Assembly (NCBI GenBank): GCA_019243975.1
Contig: JAFATL010000091.1
Location: 1-7,564 of the forward strand
DNA: 7,564 bases
Direction: 5' to 3'
Source: Actinomycetota bacterium
GTDB lineage: Bacteria; Actinomycetota; Acidimicrobiia; Acidimicrobiales; JAFATL01
Positions 1 to 6,393 of this stretch are shown here, in pieces; within the stretch, counting starts at the first letter, position 1, and each line of letters opens with the position of its first letter. Made by a program: the position numbers and the translations under genes. Under the pieces are notes generated by a model. It had not been told where the DNA came from. It made no database searches and worked only from the letters and a program-made list of their open reading frames with translations.

Positions 1-1
1 G

Positions 2-1027
2 TTCAACGCCTTGACCGGCGCCAACGCCGTCGTGGCGTCGCACCCGTTCTCGACCACCGAGACGCAGACGGGCATCGCGCCGGTCAGCGACCCCCGGCTC
101 ACGGCCTTGTCGGAGATGAGCAAGAGCAAGAAGACGGTGCCGGCGACTGTCGAGTTCGTCGACATCGCCGGGCTGGTGGCGGGGGCGTCGTCGGGTGAGG
201 GGCTCGGCAATCGCTTCCTCGCCGGCATCCGCGAGGCCGACGCCCTGTGCCTGGTGCTGCGGGCGTTCCGCGACGACAACGTGGTCGGCAGCAGCGATCC
301 CCTCGACGACCTGCAAGTGCTCGAGCTCGAGCTGGTGCTGGCCGACGCCGCCACGGTCGAGTCGCAGGTCGACAAGCGTCGGAAGGCCGCCAAGAACGAC
401 CCGTCGCTCAAGGCCGAGGTGGCCGCCTTGGAAGCGGCCCTGCCCGTGCTGCAGGGGGGAACGCCGATCTACCGCTCGTCGCTCACCGCCGAGCAGAAAG
501 CGGACCTGCGCACGCACTTCCTCCTCACCAACAAGCCGGTGCTGGCGGTCGTGAACCTGGGCGAGGACCAGATGGCCGACGCCGACGAGATCGTGAAGCC
601 GGTAGCGGCCGAGATGGGATCGGCGGCCGAGGTGCTCGGCGTGTCGGTGCAGCTGGAGGCGGAGGCGGCGCAACTGCCGGCCGACGAGCGGGCCGAGCTC
701 CTCGAAGGGTTGGGTCTGGGCGAAGGCGCGCTCGCGCGCGTGGTGCGGGCCGCCTATCACCTGCTCGGTCGGCGCACGTTCCTTACCACCGGCGACAAGG
801 AATCGCGCGCGTGGACCTTCCGCGCCGGTGCCAAGGCGCCCGAGTGCGCGGGCGTGATCCATTCGGACCTGCAGCGTGGCTTCATCCGGGCCGAGGTGAT
901 CCGATGGGACGAGCTGCTCGAGCTCGGCTCGTGGAACGCGGCCAAGGACGTCGGCAAGCTGCGCGTCGAAGGCAAGGACTACGAAGTCGTCGACGGCGAC
1001 GTGCTGGAGATCCGCTTCAACATATGA
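2..1027 (+). CDS. ychF: Redox/ribosome-associated ATPase YchF (Obg-related), 5' end outside window
   Basis: YchF is a cytosolic P-loop ATPase of the TRAFAC/Obg group that binds ribosomes and has been linked to stress responses. The window opens inside the P-loop helix: the first visible residues are FNALTGANA, which in the family directly follow the GxxNVGKST Walker A, so about 20 residues are missing. The 341 visible residues fit the roughly 360-residue family. Visible elements are the switch/G3 motif DIAGLV followed by the Gly-rich GASSGEGLGN segment, a central coiled-coil-like helical insert (about residues 105-165), a G4-like NLGE in place of NKxD (a family trait tied to ATP preference), and a C-terminal TGS domain ending in VVDGDVLEIRFNI. 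The stop overlaps the next start as ATGA, so it is co-translated with the DUF192 gene. The identification is firm; only the N-terminus is unseen. Confidence 0.96.
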   Translation, partial: FNALTGANAVVASHPFSTTETQTGIAPVSDPRLTALSEMSKSKKTVPATVEFVDIAGLVAGASSGEGLGNRFLAGIREADALCLVLRAFRDDNVVGSSDPLDDLQVLELELVLADAATVESQVDKRRKAAKNDPSLKAEVAALEAALPVLQGGTPIYRSSLTAEQKADLRTHFLLTNKPVLAVVNLGEDQMADADEIVKPVAAEMGSAAEVLGVSVQLEAEAAQLPADERAELLEGLGLGEGALARVVRAAYHLLGRRTFLTTGDKESRAWTFRAGAKAPECAGVIHSDLQRGFIRAEVIRWDELLELGSWNAAKDVGKLRVEGKDYEVVDGDVLEIRFNI

Positions 1028-1362
1028 CCGAGTCGGCGTGGCTTCTTCGCGACGGCGAAGTGCTCGCCGCCCTCGAGGTCGCAGCCACTCGGCGCGCCCG
1101 CCGCAAGGGGTTGCTCGGCCGTGACGGCATCGAGGGCGCGTTGCTGTTGCGTCCGGCCCGGTCGGTGCACACCATCGGCATGCGGTTCCCGATCGACGTG
1201 GCGTTCTGCGACCGCGACCTCGTGGTGGTCGCCGTCTGCACGATGGGCCGGCACCGGCTGGGCCGTCCCCGCATGAAGGCGCGCAGTGTGTTGGAGGCGG
1301 AACGGGGCGCGTTCGACCGATGGGGACTGCGACCGGGCGACCGCCTCGAGATCAAGACGTGA
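1024..1362 (+). CDS. DUF192 family small protein
   Basis: This encodes 112 residues starting at the ATG that overlaps the ychF stop codon (ATGA). The in-frame open region reaches much further upstream, but there it only shadows ychF. The DUF192 hallmarks are visible: a stretch rich in basic residues leading to GLLGRDGIEGALLL, then the core SVHTIGMRFPIDVAF, a hydrophobic strand with VVAV, and the C-terminal GLRPGDRLEI. DUF192 proteins are small beta-rich proteins of unknown biochemical role. Many are exported, but this copy has no signal peptide or membrane segment and should be cytosolic. It sits between ychF and rsmI with 4-nt overlaps on both sides, so its dosage is probably tied to those translation-related genes. 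That context hints at a link to translation but does not prove one. Family assignment is good; function is unknown. Confidence 0.88.
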   Translation: MTESAWLLRDGEVLAALEVAATRRARRKGLLGRDGIEGALLLRPARSVHTIGMRFPIDVAFCDRDLVVVAVCTMGRHRLGRPRMKARSVLEAERGAFDRWGLRPGDRLEIKT

Positions 1363-2207
1363 GCCCCCCGGCCCGACCCGGCGGCCGGCTGTCGGTCGTG
1401 GCCACGCCGATCGGCAACCTGGGCGACCTCTCTCCCCGCGCCGTGGAGACGTTGCGGGCCGCCGACGTCATCGCCTGCGAGGACACCCGCCACACCCGCA
1501 AGCTCCTCACCCACGCCCACATCCCGGCGCCGAAGCTGATGGCGGTGCACGACCAGAACGAGGCCGCCCAGGTGCGCACGGTGCTCGGTTTGCTGGAGCA
1601 AGGCCAGCACGTGGCGTTGGTGACCGACGCCGGCACGCCGGGGGTGTCCGACCCGGGCGAGCGCCTGGTGGCGGCGGCCACGGCCGCTGGCCACCTCGTC
1701 GAGGCGGTGCCGGGGCCGTCGGCGGTGATCGCCGCCCTCGTCACCAGCGGCCTGCCCACCGGCCGGTTCGCCTTCGAGGGCTTTCTGCCCCGCAAAGGGA
1801 CGGAGCGACGGCAGCGGTTGGCCGGCATCGCCGTCGACCGGCGCACGACCGTGCTCTACGAGGCGCCCCACCGCGTCGCGGCGACCGTCGCCGACCTGGC
1901 CGAGGCGTGCGGGCCCCTGCGGCGGGTGGCGTTGGCGCGCGAGCTCACCAAGCTGCACGAGGAGACGTGGCGGGGAACGCTCGGCGGTGCGATCGAGCAC
2001 GTCGCCGCGCAGGCCCCGCGCGGCGAGTACGTGATCGTGGTCGACGGCGCACCCGAGGCCGCCCCCGCCGACGACGGCGACATCGAAGTGGCCTTGCAGG
2101 CCCGCCTGGCGGCGGGCGACGACCGCAAGACCGCGGTGGCGACCGTGGCGTCGGCCCTCGCCGTTCCGAAGCGGCGCGTCTACGCGCTGTCGCTCGGCCT
2201 GAAGTAG
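1359..2207 (+). CDS. rsmI: 16S rRNA (cytidine1402-2'-O)-methyltransferase RsmI
   Basis: RsmI is an SAM-dependent enzyme of the tetrapyrrole-methylase fold that 2'-O-methylates C1402 of 16S rRNA in the decoding centre. From the GTG at 1359, which overlaps the DUF192 stop as GTGA, it has 282 residues, the usual family length. A GTG at 1320 would add 13 residues and overlap DUF192 more deeply, so it is less likely. Motifs: VVATPIGNLGDLSPRA (residues 13-28), CEDTRHTRKLL (40-50), the SAM-binding TDAGTPGVSDPG (89-100), PGPSAV (118-123), FEGFLPRK (139-146), YEAPHRV (167-173) and ARELTKLHEE (193-202). A small basic C-terminal helical segment (about 255-282) resembles the usual RsmI tail. It is the last gene of the ychF operon, and only 12 nt separate it from the convergent AbrB-like gene. 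Confidence 0.97.
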   Translation: MSPPARPGGRLSVVATPIGNLGDLSPRAVETLRAADVIACEDTRHTRKLLTHAHIPAPKLMAVHDQNEAAQVRTVLGLLEQGQHVALVTDAGTPGVSDPGERLVAAATAAGHLVEAVPGPSAVIAALVTSGLPTGRFAFEGFLPRKGTERRQRLAGIAVDRRTTVLYEAPHRVAATVADLAEACGPLRRVALARELTKLHEETWRGTLGGAIEHVAAQAPRGEYVIVVDGAPEAAPADDGDIEVALQARLAAGDDRKTAVATVASALAVPKRRVYALSLGLK

Positions 2208-2231
2208 CGCCGGGTTACATCACAGCGGCGC
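2207..2231. terminator. Weak GC hairpin between convergent rsmI and AbrB-like gene
   Basis: Six perfect G/C pairs (GCGCCG at 2207-2212 with CGGCGC at 2226-2231) enclose a 13-nt loop that contains the AbrB-like stop codon; the stem begins at the last base of the rsmI stop. There is no T-run on either strand. A bidirectional terminator would make sense between convergent genes only 12 nt apart, but the long loop makes the structure weak, so this is only a candidate. Confidence 0.25.
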
Positions 2232-2504
2232 GGTGGGCGGCGCCGCCGCTGGTGCGGCCGCAGACGGCCCCGACAGCTCACCAACGCAGTCGTTGCAGAT
2301 CTGCTTCTCGCGGTAGCCGCGCAGGTCGGTCATGCTGTCGCAGAACACGCAGCGCGACTCGATCTTGTGCAGCAGGACGGTGCTTCCGTCGACAGCAATA
2401 TCGAGCTCGTCTCCGGCCCGAATGCCTAGCTGCCGCCGCAGCTCGATCGGCAGCACGATGCGACCCAGGTCGTCGACCTTCCGGGCCATGCCGATGGATT
2501 TCAC
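2220..2504 (-). CDS. AbrB/MazE/SpoVT-type DNA-binding regulator with C-terminal CxxC-CxxC tail
   Basis: This is a 94-residue protein. The GTG start (2504-2502) is chosen because it lies 8 nt after a strong AAGGGGG ribosome-binding site and gives the classic AbrB N-terminus VKSIGMARKVDDLGR. Residues 1-47 form the swapped-hairpin AbrB fold: RKVDDLGRIVLPIELRRQLGI, then GDELDI and a final beta strand. Such proteins dimerise and bind DNA as transition-state or growth-phase regulators. Residues 51-73 hold RCVFC (C52, C55) and QICNDC (C70, C73), a likely zinc knuckle also seen in clostridial AbrB relatives; it is followed by a disordered Ala/Pro tail. The open frame runs on through antisense metG, but nothing there looks real. 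It lies reversed between rsmI and metG, as abrB does in B. subtilis. Its targets cannot be read from the sequence; autoregulation at the shared 36-bp promoter region is a reasonable guess. Confidence 0.93.
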   Translation of the reverse strand: MKSIGMARKVDDLGRIVLPIELRRQLGIRAGDELDIAVDGSTVLLHKIESRCVFCDSMTDLRGYREKQICNDCVGELSGPSAAAPAAAPPTAPL

Positions 2505-2512
2505 TGCAGGCA

Positions 2513-2519
2513 CCCCCTT
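2513..2519 (-). promoter_or_regulatory. Shine-Dalgarno of AbrB-like gene
   Basis: On the minus strand AAGGGGG ends 8 nt before the GTG at 2504. It is one of the few good ribosome-binding sites in the window and fixes the start of the AbrB-like gene. Confidence 0.75.
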
Positions 2520-2528
2520 AGGCGTCAG

Positions 2529-2535
2529 TACTCTA
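2529..2535. promoter_or_regulatory. Shared -10 element of divergent AbrB-like/metG promoters
   Basis: The heptamer TACTCTA reads TACTCT (TANNNT) on the plus strand and TAGAGT (TANNNT) on the minus strand, offset by one base. On the plus strand it ends 6 nt before the metG GTG, the spacing typical of actinobacterial leaderless transcripts, and no Shine-Dalgarno precedes metG. On the minus strand it would start RNA near 2523, giving a leader of about 20 nt that carries the AbrB-like gene's AAGGGGG site. No convincing -35 is seen; GTGACG (2560-2555, minus) is the best weak match. This is inferred from pattern only. Confidence 0.5.
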
Positions 2536-2540
2536 CGCAC

Positions 2541-4046
2541 GTGGGCCGCTTCTACGTCACGACGCCGATCTACTACGTGAACGACGCGCCCCATATCGGT
2601 CACGCCTACACCACGGTGGTCGCCGACGCCCTCGCCCGCTGGCACCGTTTGGCCGGGGACGAGGTCTTCTTCCTCACCGGCACGGATGAACACGGGGTAA
2701 AGATCCAGCGTACGGCGGAGGCGCAGGGGATCACTCCCCGTGAGCTTGCCGATCGCACCAGCGCCCGGTTCGCCGAGGCCTGGAAGCTGCTCGACATCTC
2801 CTACGACGACTTCATCCGCACGACCGAGCCTCGCCACTACACGAGCGTGCAGGCGTTCCTGCAGAAGATCTACGACAACGGCGACATCGAGCTGGCCACC
2901 TACGAGGGTCTCTACTGCGTCTCGTGCGAGGACTACTACACCGAGGCCCAGGCGGTGGACGGGCACTGCCCGATTCACGGCCGGCAGCTCGAGCACCTGA
3001 GCGAGGACAACTACTTCTTCAAGCTGAGCCGGTACGAGCAGCGGCTGCTCGACTGGTACGACGCGGTGCCCGACGCGGTGTTGCCGCCCACCAAGCGCAA
3101 CGAGGCGCTCGGCTTCATCAAGCAGGGGCTGCAGGACATCTCGATCACCCGCACGTCGACGCGGTGGGGCGTGCCCGTCCCGTGGGACGACCGTCACGTC
3201 TTCTACGTCTGGTACGACGCGCTGATCAACTACATCACCGCCATCGGCTACGGCACCGACGACGAGCGGTTCGCCACGTGGTGGCCGGTCGTGCACCACC
3301 TCATCGGCAAGGAGATCATCCGGTTCCACTGCGTGTGGTGGCCGGCCATGTGTCTGGCCGCCGGCATTGACCCACCCCTGCAGGTGCTCGTCCACGGCTG
3401 GCTGCTCGTCGGTGGCGAGAAGATGTCGAAGACGGCGCTCAACCAGATCGCCCCGGCCGACCTGGTGGCCGACTTCGGCGTGGACGCCTACCGGTACCAC
3501 TTCCTGCGCGACAAGCCGCTCGGTCCCGACGGCGACTTCTCCTACGAAGGGATGGTCGCCCGCTACAACAGCGACCTCGCCAACAACCTCGGCAACCTGC
3601 TCTCGCGAGTGGCAACGGTGGTTGACAAGAAGTGCGGCGGCACCGGCCCCGCGCCCAAGCCCGACAGCCCGCTGGCGGCAGTGGCCGCTGAGGCGCTGGC
3701 GGCCTCGACGGCGGCCTGGGAGCGGGCGGCCCCGAACGAGGCGCTCGAGGCCACGTGGCAGCTCATCCGGGAAGCCAACGCCTACCTGGAGGCCAACGAG
3801 CCGTGGAAGGCCGACCCGGGTCCGGCCGTGGAGGCCGTGCTGGGCGACGCCCTGGAGGCGCTGCGGATCGTCGCCCTGCTCGCCTCGCCGGCCCTGCCCA
3901 GTACCTGCGCCGAGATCTGGCGGCGTCTCGGTCTGTCCGGCGCCCTCGACGACCAGCGGGTGCCGGAGGCGGCGGCGTGGGGCGGCTACCCCGGGGGACT
4001 GCGAGTCGAAAAAGGCGACCCGCTGTTCCCGCGCCTGTCTGCATGA
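2541..4046 (+). CDS. metG: Methionyl-tRNA synthetase
   Basis: This class Ia aminoacyl-tRNA synthetase charges tRNA-Met in the cytosol. It encodes 501 residues from a GTG directly ahead of the conserved FYVTTPIYYVNDAPHIGHAY. The HIGH motif is at residues 18-21. The signature loop is KMSKT (294-298), with Thr in place of the last Ser, a tolerated variation. The connective-peptide zinc knuckle is of the single Thermus type: C126, C129, C143 and H146. The catalytic-fold helices continue through WYDALINY and LIGKEIIRFHCVWWPAM, then the anticodon-binding helical domain (YNSDLANNLGNLLSR to the C-terminus). There is no C-terminal tRNA-binding (EMAP-like) domain, so this is the short form. No ribosome-binding site precedes the start, and a -10-like hexamer sits 6 nt upstream, suggesting leaderless translation. 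Its stop overlaps tatD by ATGA. Confidence 0.98.
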   Translation: MGRFYVTTPIYYVNDAPHIGHAYTTVVADALARWHRLAGDEVFFLTGTDEHGVKIQRTAEAQGITPRELADRTSARFAEAWKLLDISYDDFIRTTEPRHYTSVQAFLQKIYDNGDIELATYEGLYCVSCEDYYTEAQAVDGHCPIHGRQLEHLSEDNYFFKLSRYEQRLLDWYDAVPDAVLPPTKRNEALGFIKQGLQDISITRTSTRWGVPVPWDDRHVFYVWYDALINYITAIGYGTDDERFATWWPVVHHLIGKEIIRFHCVWWPAMCLAAGIDPPLQVLVHGWLLVGGEKMSKTALNQIAPADLVADFGVDAYRYHFLRDKPLGPDGDFSYEGMVARYNSDLANNLGNLLSRVATVVDKKCGGTGPAPKPDSPLAAVAAEALAASTAAWERAAPNEALEATWQLIREANAYLEANEPWKADPGPAVEAVLGDALEALRIVALLASPALPSTCAEIWRRLGLSGALDDQRVPEAAAWGGYPGGLRVEKGDPLFPRLSA

Positions 4047-4816
4047 CGCTCCGGTGGGCCGACAGCCACTGCCACGTGCCTTGGAAGGACACCGACCCGG
4101 CGGTCGTGATCCCGGCCGCGCGCGCGGCGGGCGTCGAGCGTCTGATCACCATCGGCACCGACGCGGAGACGACGGCGGCGGCTATCGCAGTGGCGCGCGA
4201 CTACGACAACGTGTGGGCGACGGTGGGCCTGCACCCGCACGACGCGACGCAAGGCGTCGACACGGTGGCGGGGTTCCTCGACGGTTCGCCTGACATCGTC
4301 GCCATCGGCGAGTGCGGCCTCGACTACCACTACAACCACTCGCCCGCCGACGTGCAGAAGCAGGCGTTCGCCGAGCAGATCGCCCTGGCCAAGGCGCACG
4401 ACCTCGCCCTCGTCGTGCACACGCGCGAGGCGTGGGACGACACGCTCGACGTCCTCGCGGCGGAGGGGATGCCCGAGCGCACGGTGATTCATTGCTTCAC
4501 CGGCGGCGCCCCCGAGGCGCGCCGGTGCCTCGACCTCGGTGCCTACCTGTCGTTCTCGGGCATCGTGACCTTCAAGGCGGCCGACGACGTCCGCCAGGCT
4601 GCAGAAATCTGCCCACTGACTCGCCTTTTGGTCGAAACCGACGCCCCGTACCTCGCTCCGGTGCCCCACCGGGGCAAGCCCAACGAACCCGCCTGGGTGG
4701 CTCTGGTCGGCGCCGCCGTGGCCGATGTCAAAGGGGTCGCCGCCGCCGAGGTGGCCGAGTTCAGCTGGATGAATCTGGAAGCAGTTTTCTTGCGGGCCTC
4801 CGCGGGCCTTGCCTAG
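4043..4816 (+). CDS. tatD: TatD family metal-dependent DNase
   Basis: This encodes 257 residues from an ATG overlapping the metG stop (ATGA). TatD proteins are TIM-barrel, two-metal hydrolases with 3'-5' exonuclease activity on DNA and RNA, proposed to act in repair and quality control. All metal ligand motifs are present: DSHCH (H9, H11), VGLHPHD (61-67), the Glu of AIGECGLDYHY (E90), VVHTRE (H126), VIHCFTG (H150) and VETDAPYLAP (D200), followed by HRGKPNEP. Length and motif order are standard, so the enzyme should be active. It lies between metG and a secreted cell-wall protein, the place of yabD in Bacillus and tatD in Mycobacterium. It has no own promoter or Shine-Dalgarno that I can see; translation is probably coupled to metG. 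Confidence 0.95.
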   Translation: MTLRWADSHCHVPWKDTDPAVVIPAARAAGVERLITIGTDAETTAAAIAVARDYDNVWATVGLHPHDATQGVDTVAGFLDGSPDIVAIGECGLDYHYNHSPADVQKQAFAEQIALAKAHDLALVVHTREAWDDTLDVLAAEGMPERTVIHCFTGGAPEARRCLDLGAYLSFSGIVTFKAADDVRQAAEICPLTRLLVETDAPYLAPVPHRGKPNEPAWVALVGAAVADVKGVAAAEVAEFSWMNLEAVFLRASAGLA

Positions 4817-4832
4817 CGTCTTCCTTCTGGGC

Positions 4833-4859
4833 TCCTCGGGCTGCTCCGAGGAAAGGGAG
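4833..4859 (+). promoter_or_regulatory. 7-bp hairpin and purine-rich ribosome-binding region before RlpA-like gene
   Basis: In the 47-nt gap after tatD, TCCTCGG (4833-4839) pairs perfectly with CCGAGGA (4846-4852) around a 6-nt loop. The 3' arm merges into the purine run GAGGAAAGGGAG (4848-4859), which would serve as ribosome-binding site for a start near 4864. There is no T-run, so it is not a classical terminator. It may slow ribosome access or cover an mRNA end; both are inference. Confidence 0.4.
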
Positions 4860-4863
4860 ACTT

Positions 4864-5547
4864 CTGCAACACCAACCTGCTGGGGATCGACGTCTGCTTG
4901 TCCGTCTGCTGCTTTGCGGCGGCTTGCTGACGATCCCTGTACTCGCGCTTCATCACGGCTCGAAGTCGTCTTCGACGTCTGTGCACGCGTCGGCTTTGGC
5001 CCCGGCCAGCGCGTCCCGCGAACTGATCCCGCGCGCGAGTCGATCCCGGCATCGCGTGCTCGCAGCGCCCACCGCCGAAGCGGCGGTCATCGTTCCTGAA
5101 CCGACGACGTCGACCACGGCTGCGCCCGTTGCCACGACGGAGGTCACCTACCGCGCCGCGGTGATCCACCACGCGACGCCGACCACGTCGACCACGGTCA
5201 AGCCGAAGCCCAAGCCGGCGCCCAAGCCCACGACCACGACGACGCGACCGCCGTCCACGACGAGCCCGTCGACGAGCTCGGGCTCCAGTGCCTCGTCGCC
5301 GGACGACCCGCATTACGGCAAGGCCTCGTGGTACGACGACGCACCCGCCGGCACGTGCGCCCACAAGACGCTCCCCAAGGGCACGGTCGTGACCGTGACC
5401 GACCTCGACACCGGCAAGAGCGTGCAGTGCACGGTCGCCGACCGGGGTCCCTACGTCGACGGCTACGTCATCGACTTGTCCAAGGACACGTTCACCAAGC
5501 TCGCCCCGCTGAGCCAGGGCGTGATCCGGGCCCGCATCGACTGGTAG
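4864..5547 (+). CDS. Secreted RlpA-like double-psi beta-barrel protein (start uncertain)
   Basis: This is a cell-envelope protein of about 227 residues, placed in the slot of yabE/rpfB. Residues 9-28 read as a signal peptide: basic RR and R, a Leu-rich core, and a VLA cleavage site (26-28). Residues 29-110 are low-complexity. The linker at about 112-150 is made of Lys-Pro repeats, then Thr, Ser and Pro. The double-psi beta-barrel domain (152-227) starts GKASWYDD and contains AHKTLPKGTVVTVT, C165 and C189 (a possible disulfide), ADRGPYVDGYVIDLS (D193) and ends RARIDW. RlpA relatives bind or cleave peptidoglycan. The family's usual TASGE-type segment with the catalytic-region Glu is absent, so lytic activity is doubtful. 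No in-frame ATG or GTG fits; CTG 4864 follows AAAGGGAG and gives the best signal peptide, while CTG 4894 after GGGGA is an alternative. Family call is good, start weak. Confidence 0.8.
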   Translation: MQHQPAGDRRLLVRLLLCGGLLTIPVLALHHGSKSSSTSVHASALAPASASRELIPRASRSRHRVLAAPTAEAAVIVPEPTTSTTAAPVATTEVTYRAAVIHHATPTTSTTVKPKPKPAPKPTTTTTRPPSTTSPSTSSGSSASSPDDPHYGKASWYDDAPAGTCAHKTLPKGTVVTVTDLDTGKSVQCTVADRGPYVDGYVIDLSKDTFTKLAPLSQGVIRARIDW

Positions 5548-5556
5548 TTCTGGGGG

Positions 5557-6393
5557 GTGACCCTCAGCCGCCGGGAGGTGCTCGACCTGCTCCGGCCCGA
5601 CGGCATCCGGCTGAGCAAGGCGCTGGGCCAGAACTTCGTCGTCGACCCCAACACCGTCAGGCGCATCGCCCGCCTGGCCTCGGTTGGCGCGGGTGACCAC
5701 GTGCTTGAGATCGGGGCCGGGCTCGGCTCGCTGACCCTGGCCCTGGCCGAGACGGGGGCGTCGGTGACCGCCGTCGAGGTCGACAAGCGGTTGGCGCCCC
5801 TCCTGGGCGAGGTGGTGTCGTCGACCGACGTCACGGTCGTGCAGGCCGACGCCATGACGCTCGACTGGACCGGTTTGCTCGCCGATGCGCCGTCGTGGGT
5901 GCTCGTGGCCAATCTCCCGTACAACGTGGCCACGCCGTTGGTGGCCGATCTGTTGGACGACGTGCCCGCCATCACCCGCATGCTCGTGATGGTGCAGAAG
6001 GAGGCGGGCGAACGCTTGGCCGCGTCGCCGGGGTCGGATGCCTACGGCGCGGTGTCGGTGAAGGTGGCGCAGTGGGCGACGGCGTCGGTGGTGGGGCGCG
6101 TGCCGCGGTCGGTGTTCCTGCCCGAGCCCAAGGTCGACTCGGTGCTCGTGTCGATCGAGCGCCGCGCCGAGCCGGCGGTCACGGCGGTGCCTCCGGACGT
6201 GTTGTTCGGCGTGGTGCGGGCCGGGTTCGGCCAGCGCCGCAAGATGCTGCGCCGGTCGCTCGCAGGGATCGTGTCGCCCGACTGCTTCGAAGCCGCGGGC
6301 GTGCGGCCCGAGGCACGACCGGAGGAGCTCGACGTGCACGCGTGGGGCAGGCTGGCGGCGTGCGCCACGTCGAGCGGGCTCCCGCCAAGCTGA
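5557..6393 (+). CDS. rsmA: 16S rRNA (adenine1518/1519-N6)-dimethyltransferase RsmA (KsgA)
   Basis: RsmA dimethylates A1518 and A1519 in helix 45 of 16S rRNA late in 30S assembly, using SAM. It encodes 278 residues from GTG 5557, 9 nt after the RlpA-like stop; the preceding G-run lies too close to be a proper Shine-Dalgarno, so coupled translation is likely. Motifs: LSKALGQNFVVD (19-30), SAM-binding EIGAGLGSLT (51-60), acidic VEVDKRL (73-79), VVQADAM (94-100), catalytic NLPYN (119-123), VFLPEPKVDSVLV (186-198) and GFGQRRKMLRRSL (223-235). Length and motifs are standard, so the enzyme should be functional. Its end overlaps ispE by 34 nt. In Bacillus, rnmV (RNase M5) precedes this gene; no such gene is present here, as is common in actinobacteria. 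Confidence 0.97.
   Translation: MTLSRREVLDLLRPDGIRLSKALGQNFVVDPNTVRRIARLASVGAGDHVLEIGAGLGSLTLALAETGASVTAVEVDKRLAPLLGEVVSSTDVTVVQADAMTLDWTGLLADAPSWVLVANLPYNVATPLVADLLDDVPAITRMLVMVQKEAGERLAASPGSDAYGAVSVKVAQWATASVVGRVPRSVFLPEPKVDSVLVSIERRAEPAVTAVPPDVLFGVVRAGFGQRRKMLRRSLAGIVSPDCFEAAGVRPEARPEELDVHAWGRLAACATSSGLPPS

Noticed and set aside
1017..2000. 327-codon minus-strand open frame opposite DUF192 and rsmI
   Set aside because: Biased composition with no motifs, and it lies opposite two recognised genes.
2505..3500. Minus-strand open frame continuing upstream of the AbrB-like gene through metG
   Set aside because: It is antisense to the well-conserved metG, has no family-like motifs, and the AbrB-like gene has a clear ribosome-binding site and start at 2504.
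4498..4527. Inverted repeat CACCGGCG...CGCCGGTG inside tatD
   Set aside because: It encodes the conserved CFTGGAPEARR region, so codon constraints in a GC-rich gene explain it; it is not near a gene end.
4817..4863. c-di-AMP (ydaO-type) riboswitch, often found before actinobacterial wall-remodelling genes
   Set aside because: The gap is only 47 nt, far too short for that aptamer, and shows only one simple hairpin.
4809..5099. Alternative plus-strand frame from TTG 4809 with a lipobox-like LLGSSGC stretch
   Set aside because: The n-region lacks basic residues, the rest is low-complexity, and it overlaps the RlpA-like frame that holds a good signal peptide and domain.
4813..6339. 508-codon minus-strand open frame opposite the RlpA-like gene and rsmA
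   Set aside because: It is rich in Arg, His and Gly, the usual product of reading high-GC coding DNA antisense. Both plus-strand genes are recognisable families.
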